NCBI GenBank assembly: GCA_964477295.1
Contig: CAYZEZ010000127.1
Span: 1-12,651, forward strand
Source of the DNA: CAYZEZ01 sp964477295
Lineage (GTDB): Bacteria > Bacteroidota > Bacteroidia > Bacteroidales > SM23-62
Length of the DNA: 12,651 nucleotides
Reading direction: 5' to 3'
In this document: one piece after another, positions 1 through 7,569 of the stretch
Layout of the letters: every line of letters begins with the position of its first letter
Numbering within the stretch: the stretch's first letter is position 1
Program-made: the position numbers and the translations under genes
Notes under the pieces: model-generated
The model's input: the letters and a program-made list of their open reading frames with translations, nothing else
Databases searched by the model: none
What the model was told of the DNA's origin: nothing

Positions 1-76
1 TATGGCACCTTTATTTTGCATTTGAAACTGATTTATAGATGACTATATACTTTTTACACTATTTGTTACGGAGGGG

Positions 77-84
77 CAAATATA
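77..84 (-). promoter_or_regulatory. Candidate Bacteroidota -7 box, leftward
   Basis: Read on the minus strand this is TATATTTG, a full match to the Bacteroidota -7 element TAnnTTTG. It is followed by a C-rich initiation region. It would drive a gene transcribed leftward off the window, with about 70 nt of leader visible. No convincing TTTG/TTG -33 box lies at the usual spacing, so this is a motif match only. Confidence 0.35.
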
Positions 85-124
85 AATATTTTTTGACTAG
101 AAATCTTTGATTAAACCTAAAAAA

Positions 125-194
125 GAAGACAGAATTCAGAAGACAGAATTCAGAAGGGGGATATCCTTGAATCGCGGGTCGTGAATCGAGTGTT
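125..194. repeat. Degenerate heptamer array with 14-bp tandem core
   Basis: The core is a 14-bp unit, AGAAGACAGAATTC, present twice perfectly (124-137, 138-151) plus five bases of a third copy. It is itself two 7-mers, GAAGACA and GAATTCA, alternating in register from 125. The 7-nt register continues with weaker units (GAAGGGG, GATATCC, TTGAATC, then GTGAATC at 181-187) to about 194. The perfect core is certain; the extension to 194 is my reading of degenerate units. Confidence 0.7.
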
Positions 195-309
195 TAAGGG
201 TTGAGGATTTGAGTAGGTGGTGCCTGTGGCCTTGTGCCTGCCGGGTAATTGAGAATCGAAGGTGCAGGGAGTGGTTGCAGGCGAGGATAGATTGCAGGGT
301 ATATCAGGT

Positions 310-336
310 AAAAAACGGGCCCTTATGAAGAGCCCG
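310..336 (-). terminator. Rho-independent terminator of mdh
   Basis: On the minus strand, 17 nt after the mdh stop, a GC-rich stem (316-324 with 328-336) folds with eight pairs, one C-A mismatch and a 3-nt loop. It is followed by six Ts (complement of A310-315). Position, stem and T tract all fit an intrinsic terminator closing the leftward transcript after mdh. Confidence 0.85.
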
Positions 337-352
337 CCATTATGTTCCCCTT

Positions 353-1291
353 TTAAGAAAGATGCATATCATCGAAAATCTTCATAACCTCTTTGACTGC
401 ATTGGCTGAAGCATGCAACAGTTTCATTTCATCATCATCCAATTCCACTTCAATGATTTGTTGGATTCCATTCTTACCCAGCTTAACCGGTACCCCGACA
501 AATACGTCCTTAAGGCCAAATTCTCCATTCAAGTGAGTAGAACATGGAAATATCCGGTTCTGATCGTCTACAATTGATTCTACCATTTGTGCTGCAGCAG
601 CTCCGGGTGCATACCATGCCGAAGTCCCCAATAAACCAACAATTTCACCCCCACCTTTTCTGGTGCGCTGAACAATTTTATCAAGCTCATCCTTATCAAT
701 CAGCTGGGTTACCGGGATCCCTGCAACAGTTGTATAACTTGGCAGTGGCACCATGGTATCTCCATGTCCACCCATCAACAGCGCCTGGATATCAAGGGGA
801 GATACATTAAGTGCCTCAGCCAGAAAAGCCCTGTATCTTCCCGTATCGAGTATTCCAGCCATTCCAAAGACCCTGTTGCCAGGGAAATTGGAAGCTTTAG
901 TAGCAACATATGTCATAACATCGAGGGGATTGGAGACAATGATTAAAATGGCATCAGGTGAATGCTTTACCACTTTTTTAGTTACATCCAAAACAATCTC
1001 AGCATTCGTTTTAATAAGGTCATCCCTGCTCATGCCTGGTTTCCTTGGTATTCCCGATGTTATCACAACAATGGATGAATCTTTGGTCTTTTGGTAATCA
1101 TTTGTGACACCGGTTATCCTGGAGTTAAAACTATTTATTGGAGCGGTTTGCCACATATCGAGAGCCTTGCCTTCAGCTAATCCCTCCTTAATATCAAGTA
1201 ATACCACTTCTTTTGCGAGGTTCTTATGTGCAATGACATTAGCGCAGGTGGCACCTACATTTCCGGCACCGATTACAGTTATTTTTTCCAT
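353..1291 (-). CDS. mdh: Malate dehydrogenase, NAD-dependent, LDH-like
   Basis: Oxidises malate to oxaloacetate with NAD in the TCA cycle, or runs in reverse in fermentative succinate formation; cytosolic. The 312-residue length is normal for the LDH-like bacterial MDH group. The N-terminal Rossmann fold has the GAGNVG loop (8-13) and Asp33 after the second strand, which favours NAD over NADP. Arg83 and Arg89 in the PRKPGMSR active-site loop are the oxaloacetate-selecting and catalytic arginines; a lactate dehydrogenase would have Gln at the first. Asn121, Asp149-Arg152 and His176 (GGHGD) complete the active site. The ATG at 1291 puts the Rossmann strand at the very N-terminus, as usual, and has no Shine-Dalgarno sequence. 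It lies 96 nt behind the efflux operon on the same strand, so read-through is possible, but it has its own strong terminator. Confidence 0.97.
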   Translation of the reverse strand: MEKITVIGAGNVGATCANVIAHKNLAKEVVLLDIKEGLAEGKALDMWQTAPINSFNSRITGVTNDYQKTKDSSIVVITSGIPRKPGMSRDDLIKTNAEIVLDVTKKVVKHSPDAILIIVSNPLDVMTYVATKASNFPGNRVFGMAGILDTGRYRAFLAEALNVSPLDIQALLMGGHGDTMVPLPSYTTVAGIPVTQLIDKDELDKIVQRTRKGGGEIVGLLGTSAWYAPGAAAAQMVESIVDDQNRIFPCSTHLNGEFGLKDVFVGVPVKLGKNGIQQIIEVELDDDEMKLLHASANAVKEVMKIFDDMHLS

Positions 1292-1359
1292 GTTAATAGA
1301 TAGTTTAGTAGAATGATTAATATTACATCTAACTAAGATATAAAGTATTGCTCAACCAG

Positions 1360-1387
1360 AAAAATACAATCCATAAAAAATGATGGA
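1360..1387 (-). terminator. Weak terminator-like hairpin after tolC-like gene
   Basis: Immediately after the stop codon on the minus strand, a 5-bp stem TCCAT/ATGGA (1383-1387 with 1370-1374) encloses an 8-nt T-rich loop. Five Ts follow at 1360-1364. The stem is short and A/T-rich, so it may only partly stop transcription between the efflux operon and mdh. Confidence 0.25.
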
Positions 1388-2884
1388 CTACTGCAGCAGG
1401 GAATCGAAATCTTCATTCAGTGGCGCTTGATTTTCAAAGTCAAAAAGCGTCAGCTTCCGGATGTTATAGTAATAGGTCCAATAATTATACAGAGTAGTCA
1501 GGTAGTTTCTTGTGGCTGCATCCCTCTCAGTCAAAGCAATATTTAGGTCAAGCACATCCACGTTACCAATCAGAAATCTTTGTTTTGTTACATTAAACCT
1601 GCTCTTGGCAATGGTATCGGCTTTAGCGGCAATCCTGACCTGGTCGTCCTGAAGGTTAAATTGCATTACCTGCAGCATTACCTCCTGTTCGAAGTCAATC
1701 TCGGCCTGCATCACATTGGTGCGGGTTACCTCCTGCTGCGACTGGGCCATTCTGTACTTGCCCTTACCCAATCCCCAGTCAATAATCGGGACCTGCATTC
1801 CGATGGTTAGCAGTTGCTCCTGTTGGGGATCCTTATATGCATCGGCAAGAACATTTGCCTGCTGGGTTAACCCATAAGATGCAAAAAGATCTGCAGTCAG
1901 TCCTTTTTCCGCACGTGCTTGCGCCACACTCTGATCTGCTTCAAGCATCTGGCGCTGAAGAGAAATGATTTCCGGTGAATTCTTTTTAGCCTCGCTCATT
2001 GCAAGCACAACATCGACATCTAAATCAGGGATTTCAGAAGGAATGATTAATTCAATATTAACTGTCTCATTATATCCGAGAAACGACCTGAGCCTGAATT
2101 TATTGATCTCCAGTTGTATTTTAGCCTCATTTACGGCTGCTCCGGCATTCAGGAAGGCAAGTTCCATCTGCAGCAATTCATTTTCTGCAATGGTTCCAAT
2201 ATTATACCTGCCCTGGGCAATTTTGAAGAGTGTATCATTACTGGCATAGTTAACGTTGGCTATCTGCAGGTTAACCTGTGCAATGATCAGGTTAAAGAAA
2301 TAGGTTACTGCACGCTCACTCACATCTTCCATGGCATCGATGTAATCTTTTTTTGCTTCCTCGTATTTTAATGGTTCAATTTTTTTCTCCCACCTGAAAC
2401 TATTATGTGCCTTTATAGGTTGCCGGAATCCGATACTGATGGGCGTTGTGCGAAAGTCCAGATTTTCTTTATCTGTATCCAGCATATCAATCCAATCTAA
2501 TCCGGATCTTACAAATATACTACCACCAGTTGGTGAAATATTCTGGACAAGCCGGACATCTGCAGAGGAACTCATCACGTTTCTCTCTACAAATGAATCA
2601 CTGCCGTCAGGCAATATATAGGGTTCAATTGACCTGTTTAGCTCAGGAATGTTGGAATTAAGTGTTAAACTTGGACGGAACTTAGCCTTGTGGGTCCTGA
2701 ATTCCCAATAGCTGCCCCTGTACCTGTGTCGCGACATGATGGCCATAGGAGACTGTTCCTTGGCAAGTGCAATTACCTCATCTAAAGTAAATTGTAATTT
2801 TACTTCCTGGGCAGAAAATCCCTGAAAGAGGAATACAAAAATAATCAGGATTGTGATTCGTCTCATAAGACTCTTATTATTCAT
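1388..2884 (-). CDS. TolC-family outer-membrane efflux channel
   Basis: Predicted outer-membrane channel of a tripartite exporter, forming the exit duct that docks on the adaptor encoded upstream. At 498 residues it has the usual length of OEP-family proteins. Residues 7-25 are a basic then hydrophobic signal peptide ending FSA before QEV; no lipobox cysteine follows, so it is not a lipoprotein. The mature N-terminus FTLDEVIALAKEQSP (32-46) is the typical OEP opening. The rest shows the family's two-fold pattern of long Gln/Glu/Ala-rich helices with barrel strands. Its ATG overlaps the last eight bases of the permease gene, implying translational coupling. Met7 is an alternative start that would give a shorter signal peptide. 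The substrate cannot be read from the sequence. Confidence 0.92.
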   Translation of the reverse strand: MNNKSLMRRITILIIFVFLFQGFSAQEVKLQFTLDEVIALAKEQSPMAIMSRHRYRGSYWEFRTHKAKFRPSLTLNSNIPELNRSIEPYILPDGSDSFVERNVMSSSADVRLVQNISPTGGSIFVRSGLDWIDMLDTDKENLDFRTTPISIGFRQPIKAHNSFRWEKKIEPLKYEEAKKDYIDAMEDVSERAVTYFFNLIIAQVNLQIANVNYASNDTLFKIAQGRYNIGTIAENELLQMELAFLNAGAAVNEAKIQLEINKFRLRSFLGYNETVNIELIIPSEIPDLDVDVVLAMSEAKKNSPEIISLQRQMLEADQSVAQARAEKGLTADLFASYGLTQQANVLADAYKDPQQEQLLTIGMQVPIIDWGLGKGKYRMAQSQQEVTRTNVMQAEIDFEQEVMLQVMQFNLQDDQVRIAAKADTIAKSRFNVTKQRFLIGNVDVLDLNIALTERDAATRNYLTTLYNYWTYYYNIRKLTLFDFENQAPLNEDFDSLLQ

Positions 2885-4238
2885 ACCTTAATGACTCGAT
2901 AGGATCTCTCTCTGAAGCTCTTTTAGCAGGTGAATACCCAAATATTACTCCCACACCAGCAGAAACCATAAAAGCTACGATCACTGAAAAGGGTGAAACA
3001 ATAGTTAAAATATCAGAAAACCTAGTAATCAGTTTGCTTATGATGATCCCAAGGATCACACCTATCAGCCCTCCCGATACACTGATAAGAATGGCTTCTG
3101 AAAGAAACTGAACAATTATATCCATCTTTTTTGCCCCGATAGCCATCCGGGTACCAATTTCCTTTATCCGTTCCATGACAGAAGCAAACATGATATTCAT
3201 GATCCCAATACCTCCTACCAGCAACGAAATACTGGCGATAGCACCCAGCACCACATTGAAAATATCTTTGGTTCGCTGCTCCTGCTTCAGTAATAATTCA
3301 GGTACTGTAATCTCGTAATCCTTAACCTCCTGGTGCCTCCGAAATAACATCCTGCTAAGAAATTCAGTGGAGGAGGTAAGCTCATCTGATTCATTCACCT
3401 GAACGATGATCTTATCCAGCTGGTGATAATTTGCAGAGGTATTTTGCGATGGATTTATACTGATTGCAAAAAAATGGGAACCTCTGAAAAAGCTCTGTGA
3501 CTGTTTTATCCGTGAGCTCACCAGTGCCCTGTTCTGAAAACGCATTAACATGGTTTTCACAGGTATGTAAATATTATCATTAAATACATTTACACCGGTA
3601 TTTTCAAAAGCTGTCAGGCTGATTTCATTTTTTTTCAGCACACCGATCACCTTCAGCCAAATTTTATCAAACTTAATGTATTTGTTCACGGCGTTCTCTT
3701 TCGGGAAGAATTTCTTCTCTATATTTGCGCCGATTATACAAACCGGTATCCCATTGGTTTCCTGGAATGCATTGAAATATGTTCCCGATTCCGCTGACAG
3801 GTTATAAATATCAAAATAATTACTGGATACTCCTACCAGCTTTGCCTGTTCCCTTTTCCCGGCCTGCATAACAAATGAATTAACCGAAATCTCAGGACTA
3901 ATCTGTTTCACAGTAGGTAACACCTCTAAGATAGATTCTGCATCAGCCAGGGTTAGCCCGGGAGAGAATTTTGATTTTTGCTTGTTCTCCCCTTCACTTT
4001 CCCCATTCGAGCTTTCTTCGCCTTCAGGCGTTACAATTGGTGTGATGACAATGTTGTTCACCCCCACCATTTTAATCTGTTCCAGGATCTCCTGCCTCGC
4101 TCCGTTTCCAATCGCAAGCATACTGATCACAGCTGCAACACCGAAAATGATCCCCAGTGCCGTGAGTACAGATTTCAGCTTATTTGCCAGGATCGACTCC
4201 ATGGCAATAATAATGTCGTGTAAATACCTTTCCCTCAT
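2877..4238 (-). CDS. MacB-type ABC permease (FtsX family), no ATPase domain
   Basis: Inner-membrane subunit of a MacB-like ABC exporter or mechanotransmission complex. Order: TM1 at about 23-43 (VLTALGIIFGVAAVISMLAI), a large periplasmic MacB_PCD domain (about 50-320), then an FtsX domain with TM2 about 326-350, TM3 about 376-402 and TM4 about 412-435. The MERIKEIGTRMAIGA stretch (355-369) is the cytosolic coupling segment that in this family contacts the nucleotide-binding subunit. The C-terminus PAKRASERDPIESLRYE is the usual ending. E. coli MacB has its ATPase fused at the N-terminus; this 453-residue protein has none, and no ATPase gene is adjacent. Residues 70-92 form an unusual Glu/Ser/Lys-rich linker. 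It starts 17 nt after the adaptor stop and overlaps the TolC-like gene by 8 nt. Confidence 0.93.
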   Translation of the reverse strand: MRERYLHDIIIAMESILANKLKSVLTALGIIFGVAAVISMLAIGNGARQEILEQIKMVGVNNIVITPIVTPEGEESSNGESEGENKQKSKFSPGLTLADAESILEVLPTVKQISPEISVNSFVMQAGKREQAKLVGVSSNYFDIYNLSAESGTYFNAFQETNGIPVCIIGANIEKKFFPKENAVNKYIKFDKIWLKVIGVLKKNEISLTAFENTGVNVFNDNIYIPVKTMLMRFQNRALVSSRIKQSQSFFRGSHFFAISINPSQNTSANYHQLDKIIVQVNESDELTSSTEFLSRMLFRRHQEVKDYEITVPELLLKQEQRTKDIFNVVLGAIASISLLVGGIGIMNIMFASVMERIKEIGTRMAIGAKKMDIIVQFLSEAILISVSGGLIGVILGIIISKLITRFSDILTIVSPFSVIVAFMVSAGVGVIFGYSPAKRASERDPIESLRYE

Positions 4239-4255
4239 GATAAAATGGATTGGTT

Positions 4256-5662
4256 CTAATCGGAGCTTCTGACTACCCTAACCTGACCACCGGGACCTGA
4301 TCCGGAACCGGGCCTGCCTCCTGGTTGCTTCATCATTTCATTTTGTTGCTTCAGTCTCTCCTTTTCTTCTTCTTCCAGGCGCTTTTTTTCCAATTCTTTT
4401 TGCCGGATAACCTCGACAAGCTCAAGTCCTGTGAAACGCATATTCTCAGCATTCTCAGGAACTGAAAGCAATACTTTGTCTCCTTCGTTGAGTCCGGCCT
4501 CCACAATAATCTCATTTTCATTCGACTCATCGAGAACCACCACCTGGCGCGTATTGTTCTTTTTATAGACATAGGTCATGCTGTCATTGGTATGAACAGC
4601 TTCAAGCGGAATAGCCAGCACACCTGCGAAAGTATCTATTATGATGGCATTACTTGTAGTCATAGATGGTCTCAGGATAGGATCGGTTTCAAGCAGCTTT
4701 ATAACAATTTCAAAAACTTTTGCATCTGTATTTGGTAACTGCTCTCCGATATTGGCAACTTCTGTAACCGTGCCTTCAAACTGCTTATCCGGGAAAGCAT
4801 CTACTCCTATCCTGACTTTCTGTCCTGTTTTCAATTTACTTATATCGATTTCGTTCACATATGTCTTGGAAAGCATTGTAGAAAGATCAGGTAAGGTGGC
4901 AACGGTAAGGTCCCAGGTACTGATTTCTGATCCTACCGTTCTCTTTTGTCCATTCCATTCCCGCTCGTAGATCAGCATACCGGACGCCGGAGCAGTAATA
5001 ACAAATTTATCCAGCACCCCTTCCATGTCGGTCTTCCTTCTCTGCTGTCTCCCAAGGTCAATGGTTACTTCAGTCATATCAGCTTCTGCTTGTTCCACCT
5101 TTAACTGATAATTATACACAGCCTGCTCGTATGCCCTTTTTGCCTTATCCAGGTTGATATTCGCCTGACGGATGGTAGCAGGAGGTTCGAACTGGGACTG
5201 TTCCAGGGTTATTTCCATCTCCTCCATGTTAAACTTAAGATTGATCATTTCATCACGTAGTGCCCGGAGTTGTATGGTGGTATCCAGCTTGGTTTTGTTG
5301 TACTGCGACTGGATCTTTTCGAGCTCGTCCAAAATGTCTTTATAATTATTGTCTGCCTCACTCCTGTCGAGGGTGGCAACATAATCGCCTGAATCAACAA
5401 CAGTTCCTTCCGGTATCAGGTCCTGTATCTTGATGCTTCGGAACCTGAATGAATGACTTCTCAGCTCCACAGGTGCTTTAATATCAGTTGACCTCATAGC
5501 CTGGAGCTCACCGGTCACTGTAACATTGATCTCAAATAATCCCCTTGTAACCTCTGCTTCAATAGGTTTCACGACTTCATCCTTCGATGCCATGGCATAA
5601 ATGATCACGATTATAACAACCCCCAGGATGACGAGAGAGGAAATTAATGTTCTTCGTTTCAT
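4256..5662 (-). CDS. Periplasmic adaptor (HlyD/MacA-type membrane-fusion protein)
   Basis: Links the inner-membrane permease to the TolC-like channel. Residues 1-4 are basic and 7-25 form a single anchor helix; there is no lipobox. A split lipoyl/barrel-sandwich domain lies at about 45-100 and 218-260, separated by a long helical hairpin (about 101-217, broken at FEPPAT near 158-163). A beta-barrel domain (about 265-345) and a membrane-proximal domain (about 346-415) follow. The C-terminus carries an extra charged helix (416-445) and a Gly/Pro/Ser tail. I start it at the ATG at 5662, giving 468 residues. The frame stays open to a TTG at 5719, but those 19 residues precede a perfect Lys/Arg-plus-TM N-terminus and overlap a possible -7 box. 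First gene of the efflux operon. Confidence 0.92.
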   Translation of the reverse strand: MKRRTLISSLVILGVVIIVIIYAMASKDEVVKPIEAEVTRGLFEINVTVTGELQAMRSTDIKAPVELRSHSFRFRSIKIQDLIPEGTVVDSGDYVATLDRSEADNNYKDILDELEKIQSQYNKTKLDTTIQLRALRDEMINLKFNMEEMEITLEQSQFEPPATIRQANINLDKAKRAYEQAVYNYQLKVEQAEADMTEVTIDLGRQQRRKTDMEGVLDKFVITAPASGMLIYEREWNGQKRTVGSEISTWDLTVATLPDLSTMLSKTYVNEIDISKLKTGQKVRIGVDAFPDKQFEGTVTEVANIGEQLPNTDAKVFEIVIKLLETDPILRPSMTTSNAIIIDTFAGVLAIPLEAVHTNDSMTYVYKKNNTRQVVVLDESNENEIIVEAGLNEGDKVLLSVPENAENMRFTGLELVEVIRQKELEKKRLEEEEKERLKQQNEMMKQPGGRPGSGSGPGGQVRVVRSSD

Positions 5663-5716
5663 ATCAATTTTAAAAATATAGTTTTGAGGAAAATATTGGC
5701 CGCCATAAAAACAACC

Positions 5717-5724
5717 CAAAGTAA
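5717..5724 (-). promoter_or_regulatory. Candidate -7 box for the efflux operon
   Basis: The minus strand reads TTACTTTG, seven of eight to TAnnTTTG, 54 nt upstream of the adaptor ATG and within the 135-nt gap behind glmM. No clear -33 box is seen. If real, transcription starts near 5710, which would exclude the upstream TTG at 5719 as a start codon. Confidence 0.3.
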
Positions 5725-5797
5725 GCCAATTTGTTGTATTACGGCATTAATATTTTGGTTAAAAAAGTTTAACTATGAATAAAATTAGTTAGACTGT

Positions 5798-7186
5798 TCA
5801 CAATATAAATGGTTTAATCAGGTTCATTACTTTTTTAATCATTTCATCTGCCAGATCATATGAATTACCTTCAGCAATGATCCGGACAATCGGTTCAGTA
5901 TTCGATTTTCTCAAGTGCAACCAGCCATTCTCATCTTCAAATCTTAATCCATCTTCCTCATTAACTTCGTATTCTTTCAGATCTGCTCTTACCTGTTGCA
6001 GCAACTCAGGAAAATCTGACTGACTTTTTAATTCAACTTTCCTTTTAAGAATAGTATAATCCGGATAAAGTTTCCTGAGTTCCGAACACGTTTTATCGTT
6101 CAGGGCAAGATGGGACAGGAAGAGCGCGATTCCGACCAGTGCATCCCTCCCGTAGTGGAGGGCCGGATAAATTATCCCGCCATTGCCCTCACCTCCTATT
6201 ACTGCTTCTGCCTCCTTCATCCTCTGTACTACATTAACTTCTCCCACAGCAGAAGCAAAATATTCATTTCCATATCGCTCCGTTATTTCCCTGAGCGCCC
6301 GTGTGGATGACAGATTTGATACGGTATTGCCTCCTGTATACTGCAAAATATAATCGGCTACCGATACCAGGGTATACTCTTCGCCAAACATGCTTCCATC
6401 TTCACAAACAATAACCAGCCTGTCGACATCCGGATCGACAGCAAACCCCAGGTGAGCCGAATTTTCAATCACAGCCTGTGAAAGAGCAGTGAGATTCCCA
6501 GGGACCGGTTCAGGATTATGGCTGAAAATCCCATCGGGATGACAATTTATCTCAACGATATCATCTATCCCCAGGCTTCTTAGAAGTGCTGGTACAGCAA
6601 CACCTCCCACAGAATTTACTCCGTCTACAACAATCCTGTAATGAGCTTGTTGTATCTTTCCCCGGTCAACCAGTTCAAGATCAAGTATCTTTTGTATATG
6701 GGTTTGTAAAAATTCCGTATCGTTAATTATCCTTCCGGCTTTATCATAGGAAACATATTGAAAGGCCCCATCCGAAGCCAAATTCAATACCTCCTCTCCG
6801 TCCAGGGCAGATATAAATTCACCCTGGTGGTTTAACAACTTCAGTGCATTCCATTCCACCGGATTGTGGCTTGCGGTAATAATAATTCCGCCCTGAGCCA
6901 GCTTTTCTGTCACTGCCATCTCTACAGTTGGCGTAGTAGCCAGTCCGAGAAGAATAACATCTACTCCAAGACCTTTTAGTGTTGATACAACCAGACTTTC
7001 AATCATCTCCCCCGATACACGGGCATCCCTGCCCACTACCATTGCAATTTTTTCCTGGTCCGACTGTCTTTTGATCCAGGTACCAAAAGCTGCAGTGAAA
7101 TTTACAACATCCTGCGGTGTAAGGTTTTCACCCGGTTTCCCGCCAATGGTTCCGCGAATTCCTGATATGGATTTTATCAGTACCAT
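5798..7186 (-). CDS. glmM: Phosphoglucosamine mutase, archaeal-type
   Basis: Alpha-D-phosphohexomutase, probably converting glucosamine-6-phosphate to glucosamine-1-phosphate on the way to UDP-GlcNAc; cytosolic. All four family sites are present in 462 residues: the phosphoserine loop TASHNP (Ser106), the Mg-binding DPDVDR loop (251-256), a sugar-binding loop GEGNGG (332-337) and the phosphate-binding RKSNTEP loop (426-432). The N-terminus SISGIRGTIGG is characteristic. The sugar loop is not the GEQSGH of E. coli GlmM but the form seen in archaeal-type GlmM/PMM-PGM enzymes, which is the version usually annotated as GlmM in Bacteroidota. Glucose or mannose phosphate activity therefore cannot be excluded. 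A good promoter lies 26 nt upstream. The efflux operon follows after 135 nt on the same strand. Confidence 0.88.
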   Translation of the reverse strand: MVLIKSISGIRGTIGGKPGENLTPQDVVNFTAAFGTWIKRQSDQEKIAMVVGRDARVSGEMIESLVVSTLKGLGVDVILLGLATTPTVEMAVTEKLAQGGIIITASHNPVEWNALKLLNHQGEFISALDGEEVLNLASDGAFQYVSYDKAGRIINDTEFLQTHIQKILDLELVDRGKIQQAHYRIVVDGVNSVGGVAVPALLRSLGIDDIVEINCHPDGIFSHNPEPVPGNLTALSQAVIENSAHLGFAVDPDVDRLVIVCEDGSMFGEEYTLVSVADYILQYTGGNTVSNLSSTRALREITERYGNEYFASAVGEVNVVQRMKEAEAVIGGEGNGGIIYPALHYGRDALVGIALFLSHLALNDKTCSELRKLYPDYTILKRKVELKSQSDFPELLQQVRADLKEYEVNEEDGLRFEDENGWLHLRKSNTEPIVRIIAEGNSYDLADEMIKKVMNLIKPFIL

Positions 7187-7211
7187 TTTAGTTACTTTCC
7201 GTCAACGAGTG

Positions 7212-7244
7212 CAAAAGTAAGACTATCAATCTAAAATGAACAAT
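7212..7244 (-). promoter_or_regulatory. glmM promoter (Bacteroidota sigma type)
   Basis: On the minus strand TACTTTTG (7212-7219) matches the -7 element TAnnTTTG completely. ATTG (7241-7244) supplies a TTG -33 box 21 nt upstream, inside the usual 17-23 nt range. The predicted start near 7205 leaves a short leader of about 18 nt before the glmM ATG at 7186. Confidence 0.55.
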
Positions 7245-7318
7245 ATTTTTGCAATTTTGAATCCTGCCAGTGCTTTTATGGCTGCATGCAACAGACCTGG
7301 TAAGCATATTCTTATTTA

Positions 7319-7355
7319 ACCTAAGTTACTAGTTACGAGTTGCAAGTTATTAGGT
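7319..7355. repeat. Heptamer array inside a palindrome, left arm
   Basis: Four tandem 7-mers of the form AGTTNNN (AGTTACT at 7324, AGTTACG at 7331, AGTTGCA at 7338, AGTTATT at 7345) are framed by the inverted hexamer ACCTAA (7319-7324) and TTAGGT (7350-7355). On the minus strand the units read like TAACTAG and CAACTCG, close to the TACCTAG and CAACTTG units on the other side of the gap. Confidence 0.65.
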
Positions 7356-7411
7356 GTCTGAATAACAGCCATATATGAATTAGTAAATGATACGAATTTA
7401 ATTACTATTTT

Positions 7412-7421
7412 NNNNNNNNNN
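7412..7421. other. Assembly gap (10 N)
   Basis: Ten consecutive undetermined bases. A round 10-N run is normally a scaffolding placeholder, so the true gap length is unknown. It lies between two inverted heptamer arrays, which plausibly broke the assembly. Confidence 0.95.
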
Positions 7422-7443
7422 ATATCATTGACTATTAATACTT

Positions 7444-7492
7444 TATCCAATACCTAGTACCTATTCCCTATTACCCGGTATCTAGCAACTTG
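7444..7492. repeat. Heptamer array, right arm
   Basis: Seven contiguous 7-mers in one register: TATCCAA, TACCTAG (7451), TACCTAT (7458), TCCCTAT (7465), TACCCGG (7472), TATCTAG (7479) and CAACTTG (7486). The approximate consensus is TACCTAG. They are related to the left array in inverted orientation, so the two flank the gap as an imperfect inverted repeat. Confidence 0.65.
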
Positions 7493-7554
7493 AATTAATT
7501 AAGTACACAATATACAGGATCTGCAAAGAAAGTCATGACGATCCTCAAATATAT

Positions 7555-7562
7555 TATCTTTG
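7555..7562 (+). promoter_or_regulatory. Candidate -7 box for the pseudouridine synthase gene
   Basis: TATCTTTG is a full match to TAnnTTTG on the plus strand, 155 nt before the ATG at 7718. A start about 7 nt downstream would place the 5' end of the mRNA exactly at the stem-loop at 7570. No clear -33 box is present. Confidence 0.4.
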
Positions 7563-7569
7563 ATAGGCA

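Larger units (their letters stand above)
1..309. other. Gene-free left-edge spacer
   Basis: No plausible protein or RNA gene is visible between the window edge and the mdh terminator. The first 110 bases are A/T-rich and may hold the promoter of a leftward gene beyond the edge. From about 120 on, the plus strand becomes strikingly purine- and G-rich and is made of short repeated words: a 14-bp tandem repeat, three GAATCG words, two TGCCTG words and three GCAGG words. This looks like decayed simple repeats rather than coding sequence. Confidence 0.6.

Noticed and set aside
124..194. CRISPR array
   Set aside because: Units of 7 or 14 bp in direct contact, with no spacers and no cas genes, do not fit.
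544..1316. Several plus-strand open frames of 60-114 codons opposite mdh
   Set aside because: They are antisense shadows of a clearly coding gene and show no protein-like features or leader of their own.
5663..5719. Longer adaptor starting at TTG 5719
   Set aside because: The 19 added residues precede a normal basic-plus-TM N-terminus, use a rare start codon and overlap a possible -7 box.
5763..5778. GTTAAA/TTTAAC hairpin after glmM as terminator
   Set aside because: The stem is A/T-only with a 4-nt loop and no T tract on the minus strand after it, so I could not support termination there.
7283..7290. TGCATGCA palindrome as an operator
   Set aside because: An isolated 8-bp palindrome upstream of the glmM promoter, with no second copy or known regulator, is too weak.
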